From Chara braunii (lineage: Eukaryota > Streptophyta > Charophyceae > Charales > Characeae): a stretch of 26,711 nucleotides of DNA. Location of the stretch: contig BFEA01000042.1 of assembly GCA_003427395.1 (NCBI GenBank), positions 69,376 through 96,086 of the forward strand, read 5' to 3'. The notes under the pieces are model-generated. The model was not told the origin of the DNA, did not search any database, and saw nothing but the letters and a program-made list of their open reading frames with translations. This document shows positions 17,520 to 26,711 of this stretch, in pieces (within the stretch, counting starts at the first letter, position 1; each line of letters opens with the position of its first letter). A program made the position numbers and the translations under genes.

Positions 17520-18037
17520 ACTGTAGCCTTTGCTCATTCAAGATAGAATGCAAGTGAACTGTGTATTGAGCAATTGTTTCAGATCGTGTCTTTGTCTTTG
17601 ACATTCATAGTTTCAGGCTGGGTGGTTTGTCTGTTCTATCCTCTCTGTTTTTTCGTTTTTGGGTATCCTGCGTAGGGTGTGTTAGATTAGTGGCATGGAA
17701 GGCTAGTGAAGGTTTATTATTATTATTATTATTTATTATTATTCTTTTTAATTTTTAAAGCAATCAATTGTATGCTGAGAACCGGGGCGGGCCATGCGTC
17801 CGTTACGTCTTATGTTGCAGCCGTTGGGATATGCCAAGCTCTCCGGCCAGGCTCAAAAGAGTCAAAACTAAGGGCCTTGCTCCACTCCTCTCCACAAGCA
17901 CAACTTTCCGTGTTCTCATTTTGCACATCCTTTGGTGAGTAGTTGAGTGAGCCACTTAATCTGCCTATTCGGTTTCATACCAACTCTCTGAGAACTGACT
18001 GAGGCGAAACCAATCGAAATCCTAAAGAGTGCTAAGG

Positions 18038-18070
<33 letters not shown>

Positions 18071-18386
18071 NANAANANNANANNAANGAACAGGTCCAGG
18101 GCAAATGTACAACCACCAAATTCTTTTTTTTATCCTGCCAAGGGGTTCTAAATGAGAGAATAGGGCAAGGGCAAGTGTACAACCACCAGGGTCTCGAAGA
18201 CTCGAAGTACAAGCTAGAAGTAGAAAGAAGGCTCACCTACTGGGAAATGGTAGTTTTATGGGACAGATACATGATGTATGTTCAAAGTGTCTTCCCACAG
18301 AGTTTATCGTGTACCTCACACCCACGGCAATAAATATATCATACCAATCACCACACACCCGGACTCAAAGAAAGAAAGCAGAGAAT
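17520..18386. other. No gene seen; ATT tract, poly-A with ambiguous bases
   Basis: An ATT microsatellite lies at about 17715-17745. GGGCCTTGCTCCACT at 17872-17886 is a lone copy of the end of the element at 18387. A poly-A run from 18038 passes into scattered N (18071-18087). GGGCAA-TGTACAACCACCA occurs twice (about 18100 and 18168), a short direct repeat. Confidence 0.5.
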
Positions 18387-18795
18387 GGGCCTTGCTCCAC
18401 TACTCTAGACTCTCGAAGTTTCGAGAGTAGCGCCTCGCTCCACTTACTCTAGACTGGAACTCATGACAACACCCTTCGAGAGCTGTCAGAAAGCGCTCAG
18501 GAAGGGCACTCTGGATTTGTATAGAGTTCACAGCCTGCAGCGCTCACTTTTCTAGCGTCCTCACTCCTACCCCCGCTCTGGCCTTTTTTTTTCGCGAGTG
18601 TGCCTCCTGCCCCGACCATTTGAAAGAGCTGGCGAAGGGCTGTCATCTAGCGCTGAGAAATTCGTGAGCGCTTCTATGGTTCTTGAGTCTGGAGTAAGTG
18701 GAGCGATGCCTCCTTTTTCATGAGTTCTAGACCTTTGACAGCTCTAGTAGCACTCAGACGTTTTTTAGTGAGTCGAGAGTAGTGGAGCGAGGCCT
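18387..18795. mobile_element. Third foldback/MITE-like element, GGCCTYGCTCCACT ends
   Basis: The 25-bp ends (18388-18412 and 18770-18794) are inverted repeats with 23 matches, starting GGCCTTGCTCCACTACTCTA on the left. A second, internal pair of the same motif (CTCGCTCCACTTACTCTAGA at about 18434-18453; its inverse at about 18685-18706) lies inside, so the arms contain repeated units. AAT occurs on both outer sides but a target duplication is not certain. No coding capacity. Confidence 0.7.
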
Positions 18796-18934
18796 AATCG
18801 CAGTTGGGGTGGCTGGCCTTAAGACACTTGCAGTGTGACCAATCCCGGAAAAGCAATTCTTTTTTAAAGACTCATTCTCTAAGCCCAACCAATTCAAATA
18901 GCTGTTGAATGTGGACAGAACGGCCTTTCAGGCC

Positions 18935-19293
18935 TTTTTTTATCGCCATTAAAGTATTATGGGGAATCCCATAGCAGCCACATCCGTGCTCAAGCCTCCA
19001 ACGAGGGAACATGCGGGAGCTGCACCCACCAGCAGGTGCGATACCTGTACAGCAGGTGGGTGATCAGGACATAGCTTCTTTGCTGTGCCTCCCCTTTGGT
19101 CCCCTCCCCCTATGAACATCAGCAGTCTCTGCTCAATGCCACTCGGGGGGACCAACGACATATCTCTAGCCTCTAGGTGTCGGGCGCCAAGCTTGCCCAA
19201 GAAGGTACATGAGGGCCATGATGAGGCCAATGGGGATTGAACCCAAGACTTCCTGAATGCCACTTGCGTGCCTTACCGACTGAGCTATGCCTC
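18935..19293 (-). mobile_element. tRNA-derived SINE-like element
   Basis: On the minus strand a tRNA-like head (19293 to 19223) is followed by about 280 bp of unrelated body and a short A7 tail (T-run at 18935-18941 on the + strand). The head has RNA polymerase III promoter boxes (A at 19287-19276, B at 19243-19232). The body contains GGGAGCTGCACC (on the + strand at 19015), shared with two other places in the window. Head-body-A-tail order is typical of SINEs. I found no clear target duplication, and the 3' boundary is an estimate. Confidence 0.6.
19223..19293 (-). tRNA. tRNA-like head, probably not functional
   Basis: The 71-nt sequence begins GAGGCATAGCTCAGTCGG and ends TTGGCCTC. The outer five acceptor pairs form (GAGGC with GCCTC), box A is TAGCTCAGTCGG and box B is GGTTCAATCCCC. 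The inner acceptor pairs, D stem and anticodon stem are poor and no anticodon can be assigned, so it is best read as the promoter part of the SINE rather than as a working tRNA. Confidence 0.6.
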
Positions 19294-19784
19294 TAAACAA
19301 TTTTAAGGATTAAGAAGAAAACACATTTTTCTGAACGCGTTACTCCCAATCTGTTAAGATGGGGGGAAATCAACCACTCACCCCTTCTCACTCCAGAGTT
19401 TCTCAAGTTCCACAAGGTCCATAATAATATATGGCGTCTCTGATCATTTCTTCCGCATATCACCCTAGTACGAGCTAAGATTCTACAAAGGAACCGAGGA
19501 ACTTCAGCTCTCCTTCCCATACTACAACTTGCCTAGTAACACGGCTATCACTTGCGACATCAACTCATCTATCAGCTTGAATATAAACCTAACTATGAAC
19601 TAGGGATACCGATCCCCCTATCGGCTGCAGTGGGCTATTAGTGAGGCTATCTACTAGGCTGTTAACTAGGCTATCAACTACGATCTTAAGTCTGCTGTGG
19701 TAGATGGGAGCCCACTGTGCACCCTCATGAAGGATTGTAGTAGCATGTTCATACCTTAATACCGAAGTCTGTGATGTTCTAACT
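19294..19784. other. No gene seen
   Basis: CT/AG-mixed sequence. A cluster of GGCTATTAGTGAGGCTATCT-type short repeats lies at about 19630-19680. Confidence 0.4.
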
Positions 19785-20535
19785 TCACACCCTGTTCTGT
19801 CCATCGGTCGGAGTAATTAAGACTGTGGAACAGGGCCTGGAAAAACAGCAAAAAAGGGGTGTGCCAAGGTTTATTGGAAAATTGAGTGTGGGGACACAGA
19901 TGGAACTGAAATCCCCCATGTGGTTTTGCTTTAGTGAGAACGGGCCATAGCCGCACGGGAAAGAAGCAGTGCGCGCTGCTTTCAAATGTTCGTTGAATCC
20001 AAAAAACATCGTTGAACTTCCATGCGGGCTACTCAACGTCATGTGGAACGGAAAAGGGGGGCACACACATGTGATCTCGTTTTTGAATAAAGTCCTGACG
20101 CCATTTGTTACAGAGCATGGAATCAGACATGGACAGCCGCAGCCTGGTTGCTCGTTCCTTGTGTTCATCCTCGCCACATGCCCGGTAGTGAACCCCTTTT
20201 CCCGATAACGTTTGGTGCGGCGGCAATCACTACACAGAGTGTTGGGCCAATGAGGTGCTAGTGCCGTCCACGGGATGACAATCAATTCGTTAAACGACAA
20301 TAACGAGTACCGGGGAAAGTGAGTATCAATAATGACAAAACCAGCGCCAACGAATTGTGAGCACTTTGTTTCAGGAGGAAAAATAGTAATGGCCGCCGAT
20401 CTAGGCAATGGATTCCCGTACATCCCACTCACATACACGTGTCCTTTCCTCGTTATAGGAGAACGTGCATGGTGGGGATATAGTAAGTTGACGCCCAGTC
20501 AGTGGAATCGGACCACAAAGCATAAGCGATGCTGA
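19785..20535. pseudogene. Coding-like fossil, strand uncertain, family unknown
   Basis: The + strand frame gives two protein-like pieces, 19969-20208 (GLLNVMWNGKGGHTHVISFL...PGCSFLVFILATCPVV) and 20332-20535 (NGFPYIPLTYTCPFL), in the same frame but separated by stops. The opposite strand carries an uninterrupted 217-codon frame (19785-20438) that is unusually Cys/Pro-rich. The + strand pieces look more like a real folded protein, vaguely like a transposase core, but no motif is complete. I do not assign a function. Confidence 0.25.
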
Positions 20536-21092
20536 TTGCATATGTCTACTCAATCCGTTTTTCAACGAAAGGAATAAACAGACACAACACTATGTTCTCA
20601 TTATCTCTCATCCACCGTGCAAACCAATCCGATTATGTAATCCGATCCAATTAAGAAGGTGACCATCATTCATTTGCATGAGTAGGCGTGCATTAAAATA
20701 ATCATATCAGAATTCTAATTTGTTCTCGTCATTAGAGCAACAGTTGAATCGACACATACATGTAAGAGATCACTCATGCATAAACCGTCAGATACAAGGC
20801 ATAAGCAAGGCTGATTGCGTATCCTTACTCAATCCATTTTTCAATCAACGGAATAAACAGACACAACACTATGTTCTCATTATCTTCCATTCACCATGCA
20901 AGCCAATTTGAGGCGTGAGTTTATGCAATCCAATCCAGTCAAGAAGACGAGCATCATTCATTTGCACGAGTAGTTAGGCATGCATCGAAATAATCATATC
21001 AGAATCCTCATTCGTTCTCGTCATCAGAGAAGCAACTCAATCGACACATACATGTAAGAAATCACTCATGCATAAACCATCAGATACTAAGG
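20521..21092. repeat. 279-bp tandem duplication
   Basis: Unit 1 (20521-20799) and unit 2 (20800 to about 21092) both start CATAAGC and contain CAGACACAACACTATGTTCT, AATAATCATATCAGAAT and ACACATACATGTAAGA, and end with CATAAACC-TCAGATAC. They are clearly similar with scattered substitutions and small indels. The unit encodes nothing obvious. It could be a satellite dimer. Confidence 0.92.
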
Positions 21093-22838
21093 AGCGAAGG
21101 GAGCGACGAGGGAAGATCACCCGAGCTTGCTGGTCTTTCAAATTCAACGATACTCGTCGGTTGGTAGGGATGAGGGAGACATTAGAACATTCAGACATTC
21201 ATGAAGAAGATATTAAAAGAGAGAGAAAACGAGAGATAGGTAACTTGAAGGTCGAAAGATAAGGTGTAAAAGTCTTGTGCTCTCTGACTATAGTCTCAGG
21301 CCATGCAACCACTCATATACACACACCTTTCTTAATCAGCTACTAGCGATCCCGACTGCCACATACCAACTTCCATACTACAGCGATCGTCACCTCGCCA
21401 ACTCATCTTCTACACTGACTTGCTAAAATCCCGCAGTCCGTCGGGGTCATGTGGCACACAGCCTTGCAAAGCTACAGTCAGGCCGTTAGGACTTTTCGAC
21501 TCGCCGTACACACATCATCTAGCCAAAACTTCTCTGAACCTAGCAGATGGGTTGAGAAATATTTTTTTGGATGCGCTTGTGAATTTTATACTTGCAAAAA
21601 GGGAGATGGAAGAGGGGTTAAAATGGGGCGGATGTAGGAGGGGATGAAAAGCGAGTTCAGGTTAATCGCTCGGGGAGAGCCATATTGAACCCCGCGAGTT
21701 CCTTCATAACCAATCAGATTATAACGTGAGGGGAGTATGCTCCTTATACGATGTCATCTGTCGGTTCGAACACTATGCGAGGGATCGATAAGGAGTTCCT
21801 CTAGGGGTGTGAATCGGGAAGGAGAGCGCGAAGAGTAATGTGAAGCGGGATTAAGATTCAGACGAAAAGGAGAGGGAGAGAAGCAGGAAGAGAGCGGGGA
21901 TGGAAAACAGTTACGGTGGAAAAAAGAAAGTGTGAAGTACATAAAGTCTCAGAAAGGTGAAGATGGCATGGGGAATAGGCGGAAATGGGGAAAGTTTGCA
22001 TGCATGACGTGGACATACAGATAAAAAGTTACCAAAATAGTTATGTTCCATCTATTCTAGCTCTAAACCTAATGCATGATTGAGAAATTAAAAAAGCAAT
22101 ATCCTTGCGTGAGATTGAACGCGGGAAAAAGCCTAAGCCTATTCAAAAATCTCATGAGAGTTCACAAAGCTTTCAAGGGCGAGTTTAGGAACATTTACTT
22201 GCAAGAAAGGACATGTTAGCGGGAGGTGCGGTAGTAAAATCTGAAATTCCCAACCGTCGAACAAAATTCCCAGCACGCGAAAATCCTACGTAAATTCGGA
22301 GAGAAATTGTGAAAAAGTATGAGAAAAACAACAAGTCTTAAAAGTGGGATGACCTCGTCGGCCATTGATTCCATGCATCATCCACCAACAAAAATCAAGG
22401 GTACCCCTAAAGCCTGTTAGAGATCGAAAAAGCAAAAATAGCAAAACTCAGGGCTTCAAAAGTTCGTTTATGTACAAAAGTTGGTATGTCATATATGCGA
22501 CGTTCAAGGGGTTCCAAAATTATGTTATCTCCTGATGCATGCATGGAAGCCAGAGAAGGCTAATTTACATGAGAAAAAGAGAGAAAGAGAAGAGGGACCA
22601 AGCATATCAACAAGCAATTGAAGTAGAGGAAGACACAAGTCATCGCATTGAAGTGACGCCAAGTTCAATTGCAATATCCTCGCAAGGATCCCGCTGTCGT
22701 ATCTTGCCGATAATCTTTCACCATCATAAAGGAGATCGGGACCTCGATTGCCTTATTGTTCTCCAGATGATATCGTCAAGGTCAAGATCTGCTTCGCTCG
22801 CTATGGCCGGCTTACTGATGCTTCACTCAATTGTAATT
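21093..22838. other. Gene-poor, A/G-rich stretch
   Basis: No recognisable gene. Purine-rich runs at 21200-21240 and 21850-21930. A 101-codon + frame (22539-22844) begins with a highly charged Lys/Arg/Glu segment and has no recognisable domain. Confidence 0.4.
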
Positions 22839-23301
22839 AATTAGAAGTGCAGAGGGACGGGGCCGGAGCCATTGCAGCGGGAGTAGGGGAAAGTAATCGC
22901 GTTTCATCACCGAGATCAAGGAAATGGATGATCGGGTGAACATGAGGGAATTGATGATTGGGTCGGGGGCGAGAAGCAAGATATTTGGCGTTGAGAGTGA
23001 GGATCGTGCGCATGGTATTATCGCGCATGGACTCATAATCTTCCACAGCAGGAAAGGTTTCAAAGATGATGCAATACAACTCCATATGGTTGTATTGCCT
23101 CTAGTCGATATTGAAAAGGATAATATTAAGGAGAAACGAGCGAGCGGCGTGAAGGTGGGCTTCACATAACAAGCGGTCAAAATAGTGGCGATAGAAGAGC
23201 TGGCTGCCGAAGATGTGATAGTCAAGGGGGAATTCGACGTGAGGGAGCGGGCCGAACGAAAGGTAATTAAGAGTGCGGCGGGAGACGGGACGTAGACGGA
23301 G
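22837..23301 (-). pseudogene. Unrecognised protein-like frame with one TAG
   Basis: The minus-strand frame ending at TAA 22839-22837 reads coherently upstream for about 150 codons: HVEFPLDYHIFGSQLFYRHY, DRLLCEAHLHAARSFLLNII, then NID-TAG-RQYNHMELYCI, followed by FETFPAVEDYESMRDNTMRT and HPIIHFLDLGDETRLLSP. It is interrupted only by the TAG at 23103-23101. Composition looks like a real helical protein. It lies downstream, in transcription sense, of the integrase fragment and could be part of a retroelement or a different gene. No family is recognised. Confidence 0.35.
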
Positions 23302-23639
23302 GGCTCAAGCGGGGAGAAGGACAGGGCCGAAGTGCGGAGGGGATGACAAAGCAGGGAGATAGTGAGAGAGACTGACAACGACGGCGGGAGGATTCTACTT
23401 CATCATGACGATTAGCTAGCTCTTCGGACGGATCAGGACTCCGCATGAAATCCGTTGGTATGACTGGTCGTGAGCTTGTTGGCGGCACCTCATGGTGTTG
23501 AAGTTGGGATTCTGCTATGTTGGTGGTTTGTCTTTCCCTTCTTCATTTTCCTCATCCTCTAGTTCTTCTTCTTCTTCGTCTTCGTCTGTCGTGGACTAGG
23601 ATTCTGCTTCTTCTTCTTCTTGAATGCCAGGGAGCGCTA
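23302..23639. other. Low-complexity TTC/TCT-rich region
   Basis: TTCTTC/TCGTCT repeats at about 23562-23625 encode a Glu/Asp-rich stretch on the minus strand (EDEEEEELEDEENEE). This could be an acidic linker between the fossils on either side. Confidence 0.5.
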
Positions 23640-24790
23640 TCGATTCGTGATCGTCATCGGACGAGACCTCCCGGTTGTCGAGACGAGTTGTCTATAGGGG
23701 AGAGCTCGTCTAAATTGAGGAAGTTCAACTCGGTTGGGTCGTGTTGGACCATGAAATGTCCAACGTCCTCGGTGTAACTTATCCTGATAACCGTTTGCGT
23801 TAACAACATGATAGAGAAAATACACAGATTATGAAGAAGATGATGTGAGCTTTATTATCATGACGTCACCAACTTCTCCACCACATACCCTGATTTCAAC
23901 ACTATCAGGGAAACTCAACCCTTCCACTCATACTTTCACTCATACGACCTTCCGTTTGCGTTAACGTTCGTTTCAAAGTTACTCGCTCCGTCCGATTTAG
24001 ATCACTTGGATTGCAGGAGACGATGCTCAAAGGCAAATCATTGACAATCTGCACCAAGAAGACGAGGATTTTGTTGGCAACAATCACTCTCCCTCGTTGT
24101 GCCTTCTCACCAAAAAGGAGCCCCACAAAAAGTCATGTTTTATCTGATGACCAGAATTGCAGCAGAAGCAGAGTAATCTTGTCTGGATAGACCACTTCCC
24201 GATCTTCGTAATAACGCACCCAATTCGCCTTCATAGAAATATTGGAGAAATTGGTCGCCGCCGATCCAGTCCAATCACGAGTGTATCGAGGATGGAAATG
24301 AGGTAGCACTATCAAACGAATTTTAAGAGAGGGTAAAGGATCGGCCCAAGATGGCCAGAGAGTTGGAAGGTCAGGGGGGTGAGAGAAAGTGGAAAAGCAA
24401 TTCATTGACGAGGAGGATGGAAAAAATGAAGAATAGGCAGCAGTGGGGCCGAAGGATCTGAGGTAGTGGATAGCAGAGAAAAGGTGTCGATGCACTCTGT
24501 GCGTACCACTTGTTCATCTGGTCTGACCAATCGCTGGCCCCACTATTATCAGTTCACGCCCCGACTCGTACAGTCTTTCTACCATTTCACTCCGCCGAGT
24601 AGTGCCGACATTGCAAAGATCGTCGCTGAACTCGACAATCATCGTCACGTCACTTTGCCCCGACTGAGAAAAATGCAAAAATATCGATATTTCCACCAGG
24701 ATCACCGCAGAACAATGAACCGTCACAATCATCACTTCCACTGCCACATACCCAGCTTGCATGCTAAACAGCTGCATAGACCGCAATAGA
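23640..24790 (-). pseudogene. Long minus-strand coding-like region, weak BAH-domain resemblance
   Basis: One minus frame stays open from about 24786 to 23905 except for two TGA codons (24516 and 24135), then appears to shift frame and continue to about 23640. The stretch ANWVRYYEDREVVYPDKITL, LFVGLLFGEKAQRGRVIVAN and then KILVFLVQIVNDLPLSIVSC loosely follows the order of a BAH domain (charged strand, hydrophobic strands, then a VFLS-like strand with VNDxPL). This is a weak pattern match only. It lies 3' of the integrase fragment on the same strand. Alternatives are a retroelement C-terminal extension or an unrelated degraded gene; a + strand frame at 24466-24789 overlaps its start. Confidence 0.25.
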
Positions 24791-25056
24791 TCGGGGTTTA
24801 GCCGCGGGTGAGGTACTTGGTGAAATTGTAGGGACGGTCAAGGTTGAAGAAGTTGAGCAGAGATGGCCGGCTCAAGTGGGAAACTCATGGCGATGGTTGT
24901 GAGCAGGGTGTATTAGAAGAAGAAGAAGGGAGGGAAGGATCTTCGTCACTGCTAGAGGGAGATGAGGAAGAAAGAGCGGGATAATCAGGGAAGGGAAGAG
25001 GGTGAAGGTAAGAGATATGGCGGACGATGGGAAGATAGCTACGACTTGTGCCCATC
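24791..25056. other. No gene seen
   Basis: GA-rich sequence; its minus strand is Ser/Pro-rich and could be the C-terminal tail of the integrase polyprotein, but nothing specific is visible. Confidence 0.35.
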
Positions 25057-25686
25057 TTAGGACTTGCGCACAGTATTCACCCCGTTAGGGCGGAGTTCCA
25101 TCATGCGAAAGCAGCCATAAAACTTGGGAGCGAGTCTCCGGTCTCGTGCACATTTACGTAGCTGTACCAGGTCCCCTAACTTATACGAAATTTGAGGAAT
25201 CCGATCCGCATTCCCATTCTGAGCCTTGTAACTGCAGATATGCTTATCATGGGCGAATTCTGTCATTCTTTGTTATTTGTGACCCAATCTAGGGATTGCC
25301 TTTTCCATCAATTCGATGAACCTTTTGGCCTTAGCCTCGAGGGACGCCCGCGTGTCTTTTCCCCGCGACCCGACAATTTTCAAGAGTTCCCGGTTGATGA
25401 CACAGAGAATACTCAGTTTGTTGGTCCGTAGCTAAATGGGGATGAATCCGGTCGATTCGTGAGGGGTGGCCCAATGAATTTTAATGATTTGGTACACAAT
25501 CTCGGACCAAAGACGCGTGTCATTAGCCGGTATATTTCGTTGTAGTGCGATTTTAATCGTGTTTTTCGCATTTTTCGCAAGTTCATTGGACCGGGAGACA
25601 TTCGGGGCAGTGTGTATGACAGCGACGCCTCTACGTGTCATCAGTTCCTCAACTTGAACCTTGAATTCAAATTCATTGTCGGTTAG
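25057..25686 (-). pseudogene. Ty3/gypsy-type retrotransposon integrase fragment
   Basis: A single minus frame covers the second half of a retroviral-type integrase. It starts with TDNEFEF (the second catalytic Asp motif, normally SDNGxEF), then HTAPNVSRSNELAKNAKNTI with the region of the third catalytic Glu, WSEIVYQIIKIHWATPHEST (the TG-P segment) and, after a linker, the C-terminal ISYKLGDLVQLRKCARDRRL, LAPKFYG core that resembles the GDxVxLR/KLxPKxxG domain of Ty3/gypsy polyproteins. TAG (25434-25432) and TAA (25275-25273) interrupt the frame; the first occupies the place where PFQL is common. The zinc-finger, first catalytic Asp, RT and RNase H are not seen, and homology stops abruptly at a repeat (25687). 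Confidence 0.8.
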
Positions 25687-25760
25687 TGACAGATGCAAAT
25701 ATAAAAGAAAAATAAGATAATAATGAGAAAAAAACAAAGACATTTTTTTTCTTTTTTTCT
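25687..25760. repeat. AT-rich direct repeat, copy 1
   Basis: GACA-ATGCAAATATAAAAG followed by A-rich and ATAATAATGA sequence and a T-rich run. It is repeated at 26603-26711, 916 bp away. The integrase homology ends at this repeat. Confidence 0.75.
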
Positions 25761-25799
25761 TTTTCTTTTTCGTTTTTGACAGATAGTGTCAAACACATA

Positions 25800-25838
25800 T
25801 ACTGATTGATTGATTGATTGATTTATTGCTTGTGATTG

Positions 25839-25893
<55 letters not shown>
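25800..25893. repeat. GATT tetranucleotide array
   Basis: About 20 GATT units with one GCTTGTGATTG interruption. On the minus strand it is the AATC motif also found at 86-130. Confidence 0.95.
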
Positions 25894-25918
25894 CATTAAA
25901 AAAAAAAACACGAACGCA

Positions 25919-26025
25919 TGTGTGTGTGTGTGTGTGTGGGTGCGCACCCATGCGTGTGTGTGTGTATGTGCGCAAGCGCGAGTGCGCGTATGTGTATGTG
26001 TGCACGTGTGCGTGTTTTTGTGTGT

Positions 26026-26063
<38 letters not shown>
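25919..26063. repeat. Interrupted TG microsatellite
   Basis: TG/CG-rich dinucleotide tract with GCGC interruptions, pure (TG)n at about 26030-26063. Confidence 0.95.
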
Positions 26064-26064
<1 letters not shown>

Positions 26065-26602
26065 ACCGCAGTTCCAGAACCCCAATCCGCATTCCCCACC
26101 CCCCACCCCCAACCCCCAACCCCTTTAGCCGATACAAGGCCGCGAAAATTGCCGCGACCGTTGTCATGACCACGAGGTTGCGGCTATGACTGCAGGCCAC
26201 CGTTGTGAGTGTGGAGACCACGACCGGGGTGGATTCATAGTTGCTAATTTTGTCAGCAGGGTTTCATCTGTCCAGACTTCCGCTCGTCGGAATTTCTCAT
26301 CATATTCGTGTCCTTCAGTTCTGGTGGCTTCAAATTGAGTTTCCTTAGTTCTATGTATCACCCATAGTCATGACCGGGGGGTCGCTAACTGCATGCGGTC
26401 AAGATAATACCCGTCGGGGCCGACGATGTGAGGCCGAGTGTTGCCTCAACCCCCCGATAATTATAATTCCTAGGAAGATAGGCAAAAAAAAACAAGCAAA
26501 ATATGGGATTGTATGGTTTGAAAATATATATATATATATATATTTTTTCTGATTGCAGCTAGGATAAAAATGGTGCACATGTTTCTTTGATTCTTTTTTA
26601 CC
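26064..26602. other. No gene recognised
   Basis: Contains CCCCCAACCCCC-type sequence (26096-26125), a minus-strand frame (26164-26361; KFRRAEVWTDETLLTKLATM) that is protein-like but unidentified, and a TA tract (about 26525-26542). Confidence 0.4.
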
Positions 26603-26679
26603 GACATATGCAAATATAAAAGGAAAAAAAAAAGGTTAAAAAACGTTAAAATAACAATAATGAAAAAAAAGCCTAAAAC

Positions 26680-26711
<32 letters not shown>
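26603..26711. repeat. AT-rich direct repeat, copy 2, ending in poly-T
   Basis: Begins GACATATGCAAATATAAAAG like copy 1 at 25687 and ends in an uninterrupted T run of about 30 bases that reaches the end of the window. Confidence 0.75.

Noticed and set aside
1-26711. CRISPR arrays, bacterial operons, phage genes
   Set aside because: No regularly spaced short repeats with unique spacers and no prokaryotic gene organisation; the direct repeats seen are eukaryotic minisatellites or transposon parts.

Overview
The window is eukaryotic nuclear DNA from an organism I cannot name. It has many microsatellites, plausible GT/AG splice signals, a nuclear-type 18S rRNA fragment, a tRNA-derived SINE-like element and several decayed transposons. 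The 18S fragment has features seen in green-lineage and some other algal/protist sequences, so an alga or related protist is possible, but this is a weak inference. There is no bacterial or organellar gene organisation, and I see no convincing intact host gene.

Left part (1-8.3 kb). After a compound microsatellite and an AT-rich flank with a 16-bp hairpin (388-426), there are two tandem hairpin units (1221-1304 and 1345-1471). The second contains a textbook hammerhead ribozyme core (1374-1410). About 120 bp later begins a decayed Helitron-class rolling-circle transposon on the + strand: a Rep nuclease (HUH motif HIH, and the two-tyrosine motif YSCKY), a PIF1-type helicase (Walker A, Walker B, GDFFQLPPV and SRV motifs) and, in the same frame as the helicase, an Ulp1/C48 cysteine protease with a complete His-Asp-Cys/Gln active site. 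The coding line is broken by in-frame stops and five frame changes of the same sign. A separate downstream reading frame (7577-8254) may be an accessory gene of the same element.

Middle (8.3-19.3 kb). This is gene-poor repeat territory: a degenerate second hammerhead-like core (9901-9947), minisatellites, and three foldback/MITE-like elements built of internal sub-repeats with terminal inverted repeats (11887-12665, 14396-14918, 18387-18795). The first two are flanked by TAA on both sides. There is also a 254-base assembly gap (13323-13576), a long CA/GT inverted microsatellite, a truncated internally duplicated 18S rRNA 3' end (minus strand, 17279-17519) and a tRNA-headed SINE-like element (minus strand, 18935-19293).

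Right part (19.3-26.7 kb). It holds coding-like fossils and a 279-bp tandem duplication. On the minus strand is a fragment of a Ty3/gypsy-type integrase (25057-25686), with further minus-strand reading frames downstream of it that I cannot name with confidence. The window ends in a microsatellite cluster and a poly-T run. Apart from possible expression of the Helitron protease domain or the hammerhead RNA, most recognisable sequence looks like transposon debris at various stages of decay.
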